Origin: Viola odorata
Lineage: Eukaryota > Streptophyta > Magnoliopsida > Malpighiales > Violaceae
Length of the DNA: 64,000 bases
Assembly (NCBI GenBank): GCA_963691705.1
Contig: OY829542.1
Span: 3,268,188 to 3,332,187 of the forward strand
Reading direction: 5' to 3'
The position numbers and the translations under genes are program-made. The notes beneath the pieces are model-generated. The model made no database searches and was not told where the DNA came from. It saw only the letters and a program-made list of their open reading frames with translations. Below, one piece after another: positions 59,101 to 64,000 of the stretch (position 1 is its first letter; each line of letters opens with the position of its first letter).

Positions 59101-59662
59101 GAAAATTCCTTTGCTCCAATTCATTGAGTTTGCCCTGTATCTCAATCAGGGAGGCGTCCAACAGTCCCACCTTCTTGTTGGTCTCGCGAAACATATCCCA
59201 CGCTTCCTTGAGATTATCTTGCAATTCATCCACCCTAGTTCCGGTGGTGGTAAGTGCCACGTTCAGTTCTCTAATGTCTGCCCTCTCTAGCAGCTCATCA
59301 AGATTTTCCTGAAGGTCACCCTGTTTCTCTGGGGTTCGACCTTCGAAACTTAAAAGTCTCCTTGTTAACTGTGCTTCTAGCGCCTCTACGGGTCGCACTC
59401 GTTCCGCAAAGAGACGAAAAGTTTCCACATTCTCTTCGACAGAGAAATCATTATCGGCGCTCTCGCCTTTAAACATTTCATCGTATTGGGTCAGACGGGA
59501 TTCTAGCATATCAATGCGTCTATCCCTCTCAAGTATCTATTCCAATGTTACTTCTGGCTGTGAGGAGCCAACACCTAGAGTCCTCTGACTCTGTATCCAT
59601 GCATCAATCGCACTCACGCGATTTTCTAGTTCAGTGCACCTGACTTTCGAAGTCTTTGACAT
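56146..59662 (-). pseudogene. G1 gag, protease, RT and RNase H part
   Basis: Candidate start ATG at 59662; TAG at 59537-59539 interrupts gag early, and an open frame resumes from 59509. Gag core: about 58900-58600 ([20 protein letters not shown]). Zinc knuckle [13 protein letters not shown] (CX2CX3HX4C, usual in plant chromoviruses). Protease: [27 protein letters not shown] and [12 protein letters not shown] second TAG at 56954-56956 lies between RT and RNase H, then the frame continues to the G2 insertion at 56145 ([30 protein letters not shown]). Confidence 0.92.
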
Positions 59663-59694
59663 CTCAAAGAAATCGAAATCACTCCGCTACCAAC

Positions 59695-60134
59695 TGTCAC
59701 GGACTAATCCTTTGGAAGCCCAAGGGATTAAGTTCGTGCGGCGTTCACGCACTCTCTCTACGCAACCAGCCTTTCACACACACCTTAGACCTGCATCACC
59801 AGGGAACATAAGGTTAGAAACACAATAGGGCCATTATAGTTTATCATAGGCATAATATAGGGCAAACACATAGGCAATAGGGCATACAATCATGAAAGAC
59901 ATCACTTCATTGAATAAACATGATATTACAGACAAGGGCCAAAAAGATCGCAGACAAGGGGGCCGCCCTCACTAAGGCCGACTCAAACACCCTTCCAATG
60001 AATAACCGAGCCCACGGCACAAAGGGACTGATTACTCGCTCCCCCAACCCGAATACAAAGATTACCCGTAAGCTCTCGTTAAGGTTAAGCGGCCATGGGC
60101 GTGAACATGCCCTGGACGAGCTTAGACCTTAACA
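59695..60134 (-). repeat. G1 5' LTR
   Basis: 440 bp. On the coding strand it is followed after two bases by tggtagcggagtgatt, a primer-binding-site candidate. Confidence 0.93.
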
Positions 60135-60932
60135 CATGTAGTCCATGATGGTAGATCTATCTTTTTACCACCCGGCTTTCACCAGATAATCTGATGGCCT
60201 ATATTGTGTTTACGTCTTCTCCTGCAGCAAATCTACTGGTGTAACGCAAACTCGAGGTAGGTGTAGGAACACGACCAGAGAAGATGTGGTAAAAATTGAG
60301 GTAGGTGTGGGAACACGACCAGAACCACCCTTAGCTGCTACTGCTAGTAGTTGTTGTACCAGCTTGGTTTATATATAGTAATGCATTGCTTGGTGGATGC
60401 TAACCTTTTTTACTGAGGCAATACTGTTTTTTAATTTTTGCCACTGAAGGTGCAAACAATACATATGGATTATTCTAGCAATCACAACCGCCCTCATGTT
60501 GCTCTTCTTCCAAGTGCCGGAATGGGTCACCTGACACCCACTCTCCGACTGGCTGCATCACTTGCGAACCACCGTTGTCAGGTCACGCTCATCGTGGGTC
60601 ACCCAATCGTCTCTGCTGCTGAGTCTAAGCTCATCTCTCGCTTCCTCTCTGCATTTCCTGATCAGGTCAGGGAAAAACAGTTTCATATAGTTCCTGTTGA
60701 TCCCGCCACTGTCAATTCCAACGACCCATTTTGGCTACAACGGGAAGCAACTCGCTGCTCACTTCAAATCCTTCCATCTCTTGTTTCATCTCTGTCACCA
60801 CCACTCTCTGCTCTGGTCTCTGATGTGTTTTTACTGTCTCCTGTTTTGGAAGCTACTGCAAATTTAAAAAATCTCCCAAAGTACATCCTTTTCACTTCCT
60901 CAGCAAGAATGTTCTCTGTTTGCATCTTACCA
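60135..60932 (+). repeat. Right arm of the UGT-promoter inverted duplication, inner half
   Basis: Inverse copy of 33916-33118: promoter with TATA and both AC sites, then the UGT start. Continuous with 39296-39702 once G1 is removed. Confidence 0.9.
60465..60932 (+). pseudogene. Truncated UGT708-like copy
   Basis: Start ATG at 60465 with about 150 codons matching the N-terminus of the intact gene with a handful of substitutions. It has a 2-bp deletion (ctctct to ctct, about 60913) and is cut at 60932, where unrelated DNA is joined through a cca microhomology. It lacks the whole sugar-donor domain, so no activity is expected. Confidence 0.92.
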
Positions 60933-61090
60933 TCTAATTTGCCAGAATTAAATGACAAAAATATACGAATTAAACCATCAATTAGCTTGAATCCTTTTTG
61001 CATGAAATTTATGTTTTTAATTGGAAAAAAAAACTATGCTTTTATTGAAAAAAAATACAAAAAAAAATATTTATTTTTCATCACAAAACT
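60930..61090. repeat. Copy of the 29946-30105 segment
   Basis: ccatctaatttgccagaatt onward, with A-run length differences. It forms the 3' part of the chimera with the UGT fragment. Confidence 0.88.
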
Positions 61091-61104
61091 ATACGAATTA
61101 AACT

Positions 61105-61355
61105 ATGCTTATGGAAAGATATGCAATAAAATTAGCCATCACAAACAATTTCAAAAGAGCAAAAGAAATATGTAGTTTTCATTTAATTATGGTTGGTTAA
61201 CAAGTTCATTGGAGCTAGAAACCAGAGGGTTTTCAAGGACATACAATCGGCCAAGGAGAGCCACAGAACGCAACTACCACACTGCTACTCATCTTTTAAC
61301 ACCACATTTTCTTGCCAAAAGCCAAAAGCATAAAGCCACGTGCAAACAAACTATA
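61105..61355 (+). repeat. Third copy of the MULE2-flank segment, direct orientation
   Basis: 251 bp equal to 34068-34318 and inverse to 39296-39546. It ends in caaactata followed by unrelated cccgaaagag, that is, exactly at the point where MULE2 joins in the other copies. Confidence 0.9.
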
Positions 61356-61499
61356 CCCGAAAGAGGGCTTTCCCACGCATGGCTGCTAATTTAAACCTAA
61401 TGTAGAGTAGTTACTCTCATCCGTTTACAGGATCAACTAGAATCACCTACGCAGCTGAATTCTAGCTCCCATCTTTGAGAAGAGTCCAAATTACAAAAC

Positions 61500-63271
61500 T
61501 CATCCTTCCAGCATAGCTTTAGCCGCATCAATCAGCAGTGGCCTAAAGTCATTTGACGCTCGACCGAGTACAGTGTATCCTTCCTTATCTTCCACATCCA
61601 CATCTGCTCCATGTCTAATTAGAAGGAGCGCTACCTATCAACAAAAAACGAGTCAATACGGATAAAAGGAACTGAAGAACATTTCAAGTCAAGTAAAATA
61701 ATCTACATTTGTCGAAGCATCTCAATTAATCAATCTTTTCAACAGTATACCACCATTCCACAGCAAATCAACATTAAGCAACATTAAAAGTGATGGCATT
61801 AGCCACATGCAGCTTCACAGCCAAATATGTATGTCAAATAGATGAAAAGTAAGAATAAAAGTAACCACCAATATGTATGTCAAATACATTAAAAGTAAGA
61901 AAACTCGGGAATAGCAAATAATTTCTCTATGACCTTTTTTAACATTCAAGTTTCCCTAGTTTGTTCTCATTCAAGCTTCACATACAAATTAATCTTTGAA
62001 AGGCTATAGTAAAAATCAATATCAACTCACAATATATAGGAAGTAAAAACTACAAAAATCCATGTTGTAGTATAACAAGTACAAACACAGCAGAGGTAAA
62101 GAACACTAAATAAAGCCTGTTGTAAATGAATGGATACACAAAGGATATGCAAACTCAACCAACAATCAGAAAGATAATTCCTCAAGGATGAAGACTTTAT
62201 AATTTGCTGACAAAGAAAGTGTACATGTCTGCTTTTCAAGCTACTCTGATCAAGCATACCTCTTTGTTTTCACAAATGACAGCATTCATTAAAGGTGTTT
62301 CACCAGCTTTATCAACCTCATCAATCTCAGCTCCTTCTTCAGTTAGGAATTCACACATCGCCGAGTTTCCCGTGCTAGCTGCTCGATGCAATGGGGTGCA
62401 ACCAACCTGGAAGCAGAGTACGCAATTTACCACGTAACTAAAGGAAAAAAGATAGCATTATTGATTTTGATTCTATTATCAGGCTGTGAGGCGCATATGT
62501 AAATGGATATAAATTCACAGCAAAACTACTGATAACAAAAAAAACACAGTTGTGAGAAGTTACAAGCCTTGTCCTTAGCATTAATCTTAGCGCCATGGGA
62601 GATCAGAAGCTCAGCAATCTTTAACCGCCCCTTGCTAGCAGCATAGTGAAGAGCTGTGCGACCACCATCATTCTTTATATTCACATCAGCACCTAGTCAC
62701 AAAAACACTTCATCATTAGCAAAACTGCACAAACAATGACTCCACTAAATTCCCCATCCAAACAACACCAACATATCCAGTTAAGCTCAAATCACACACA
62801 AGCTATATACATAGTTCGTAGACGAGCAACAATAGCAATCTACACAAGTGAGGGAAGATGAAAGAAATTTCCGCACCTTTGCTCAATAGAATCTCCACAA
62901 TTTCAGCATTTCCAATGCTGGCAGCGGAGTGAAGAGGGGCCCAACCTTCCTCATCCTTGCTATTCAACACACTACTTGTTTCCTCAGCTTCCGTTAGTAT
63001 TTTCACAACCTGATTCCATGACCATAAACAAACTCAAATTCACAAACACAGTAACATATTTTAGTTGATTCAGCTGATGTACCTTGGGGTGGGAGGAGGA
63101 TACGGCGACGTGGAGGATGGAACGTGCGTCGTCGTTTCGGAGAGAGAGCGCGTCGGACAGTCGTCCCGGCGGGAGGGATTGGAATGCGGAGGCATCGCCA
63201 GTCTCTGCCGCCTTAAAAAGGTCTTCTGGCTTGATTCGCTGCTCTACTTGGTTAGCATGATCTATCTCCAT
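61500..63271 (-). CDS. Ankyrin-repeat protein, gankyrin/PSMD10-like (At2g03430-like)
   Basis: Five exons (63271-63083, 63009-62877, 62692-62568, 62406-62260, 61634-61500) encode 242 residues. After a short N-terminus (IKPEDLFKAAETGDA) come about six ankyrin repeats, with consensus turns GWAPLHSAASIGNAEIVEILL, GRTALHYAASKGRLKIAELLI, GCTPLHRAASTGNSAMCEFL and GETPLMNAV. Human PSMD10 is a 26S proteasome assembly chaperone; the plant relative is annotated as a proteasome subunit 10 homolog, so that role is inferred. Length and repeat number fit. The exon 3 donor is aag|gcttgt, a GC rather than GT; no GT site keeps the frame. Exon ends coincide with repeat boundaries. Confidence 0.92.
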
Positions 63272-63389
63272 CTCTATAGGGTTTTGGGTTTCAAGGTAGG
63301 ACGCTGAGCTTTGGAATGCTGGAGTAGCGCCGATGACAAATGACTATCCTTAGTTTGCAAAAAGTTACTCGACAGAAATTGACATTAAC

Positions 63390-63745
63390 GTGGACTTTAT
63401 TTTTTAATTTTTTTTCCACTCATTAAATATGTATAATCTTGAAAGCATTTCCATCTAAAAAATAATTAATTTAAAATTTTAGAAAAATAATATAATTAAT
63501 CTAAAAAAATGATATAATTAATTTAAAATTTCAAAAAAATATTATAATTAATTTAATATAGAAAAATAATGCAATTAAATAAAAATAATAATTTAAAAAT
63601 CCAAAAAATAATGTAATTTATTTTAAAAATTCAGAAAAAAATAATATAATTAAAATATCCAAAAAATAATAATATAATTAATTTAATGTAACAAATACAG
63701 AAAAATAATACAATTAATTTAATTAATCCATAAAATTAATATAAA
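63390..63745. repeat. AT-rich degenerate repeat tract
   Basis: Irregular repetition of aaaaataatataattaattt-like units for about 350 bp. No coding signal. Confidence 0.8.
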
Positions 63746-63985
63746 GAGATGAGGTCAATCTTGGCATAGACTTCGTCGGTCTCCTGGTCAGCACGGAAGG
63801 AGGAGGTGGAGACGCGGCAGAAGATGAGAGGCCTGGAGGGATGGCCCGGCGCGCCAAAGATGAGAAATCAACGGCGGATTGCAAGTGTTCAGCATGGCCT
63901 TGAGGAAAGTAGAAGACTTTGGAGTTCACAGAAGGGATCTGGACCATGCTCCCAAGCAGTGATGGATCCAAGATTTGTATTTAGG
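63745..63985 (-). pseudogene. Auxin response factor N-terminal fragment, frameshifted
   Basis: One frame encodes GSMVQIPSVNSKVFYFPQGH, the start of the ARF B3-type region (ARF10/16-like). A second frame overlapping its end encodes CRVSTSSFRADQETDEVYAK, the normal continuation, so a frameshift lies near 63840. The WHACAG block expected before GSMVQIP is missing. Too short to bind DNA. Its upstream edge is close to the window end. Confidence 0.75.
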
Positions 63986-64000
63986 AGGTGCGGGGGTTCG

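Larger units (their letters stand above)
39703..60134 (-). mobile_element. G1, chromovirus-type Ty3/gypsy retrotransposon, interrupted
   Basis: 440-bp LTRs at 39703-40142 and 59695-60134 (TGTCA...TTAACA) and a 5-bp duplication catgt at 39698-39702 and 60135-60139. Coding strand is minus; removing the nested G2 leaves about 5.76 kb. Domain order is gag, zinc knuckle, protease, RT, RNase H, integrase, chromodomain. About 11 LTR mismatches in 440 bp by eye. Confidence 0.95.

Noticed and set aside
1..64000. CRISPR arrays, bacterial operons, rRNA or tRNA genes
   Set aside because: No regular spacer-repeat arrays, ribosome-binding sites or cloverleaf-like genes were seen; the tandem arrays have no unique spacers.

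Overview
This is nuclear DNA of a flowering plant, most likely a eudicot. The low-copy genes have short GT-AG introns. They include plant-specific families: DUF863, PLS-class PPR proteins, the chloroplast Clp adaptor ClpF, and a UGT708-like glycosyltransferase. Plant Mutator-like and Ty3/gypsy elements fill the rest. The species cannot be named from the sequence. All exon boundaries were read by eye from splice signals and reading-frame continuity.

Layout, left to right: a DUF863 gene cut by the window edge (1-3679); a complete Mutator-like element, MULE1, with 220-bp terminal inverted repeats and a perfect 9-bp target duplication (5224-11456); two convergent PPR genes (12259-14373 +, 14536-16953 -); CLPF (17307-20410 -); a 14-exon macro domain/CRAL-TRIO gene (22056-27705 -); a small plastid-protein gene (30847-31727 -); an intact UGT708-like gene (32174-33586 -); a repeat-built block (33118-61355); a gankyrin-like ankyrin gene (61500-63271 -); and a broken auxin-response-factor fragment at the right edge. 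From memory, the low-copy genes match Arabidopsis At1g69360/69350/69340 and At2g03380/03390/03420/03430. Two paralogous Arabidopsis segments therefore appear here as one interleaved series.

The repeat block is layered. The UGT promoter and first part of the gene occur again as an inverted copy. Between the arms lies a decayed second Mutator-like element, MULE2 (34319-39295). The far arm was split by a chromovirus-type gypsy element, G1 (39703-60134, 440-bp LTRs, target duplication catgt). The integrase region of G1 was in turn split by a 14.7-kb gypsy element, G2 (41473-56140, about 560-bp LTRs, target duplication gtgac). G2 looks Tat-lineage: two RNase H domains, tandem repeats after pol, and a 7-kb region carrying four reading frames antisense to pol. 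Two of those are diverged copies of the same plant retroelement-associated family and share an intron position.

The host genes are housekeeping or regulatory and form no pathway together. The likely specialised-metabolism gene is the UGT. Its promoter carries two ACCTACC (AC-type MYB) sites, and its truncated inverted copy could influence it through small RNAs. MULE1 looks recent, with matching ends and open genes, but its transposase has lost one SWIM zinc ligand. G1, G2 pol and MULE2 carry several stops and frameshifts.
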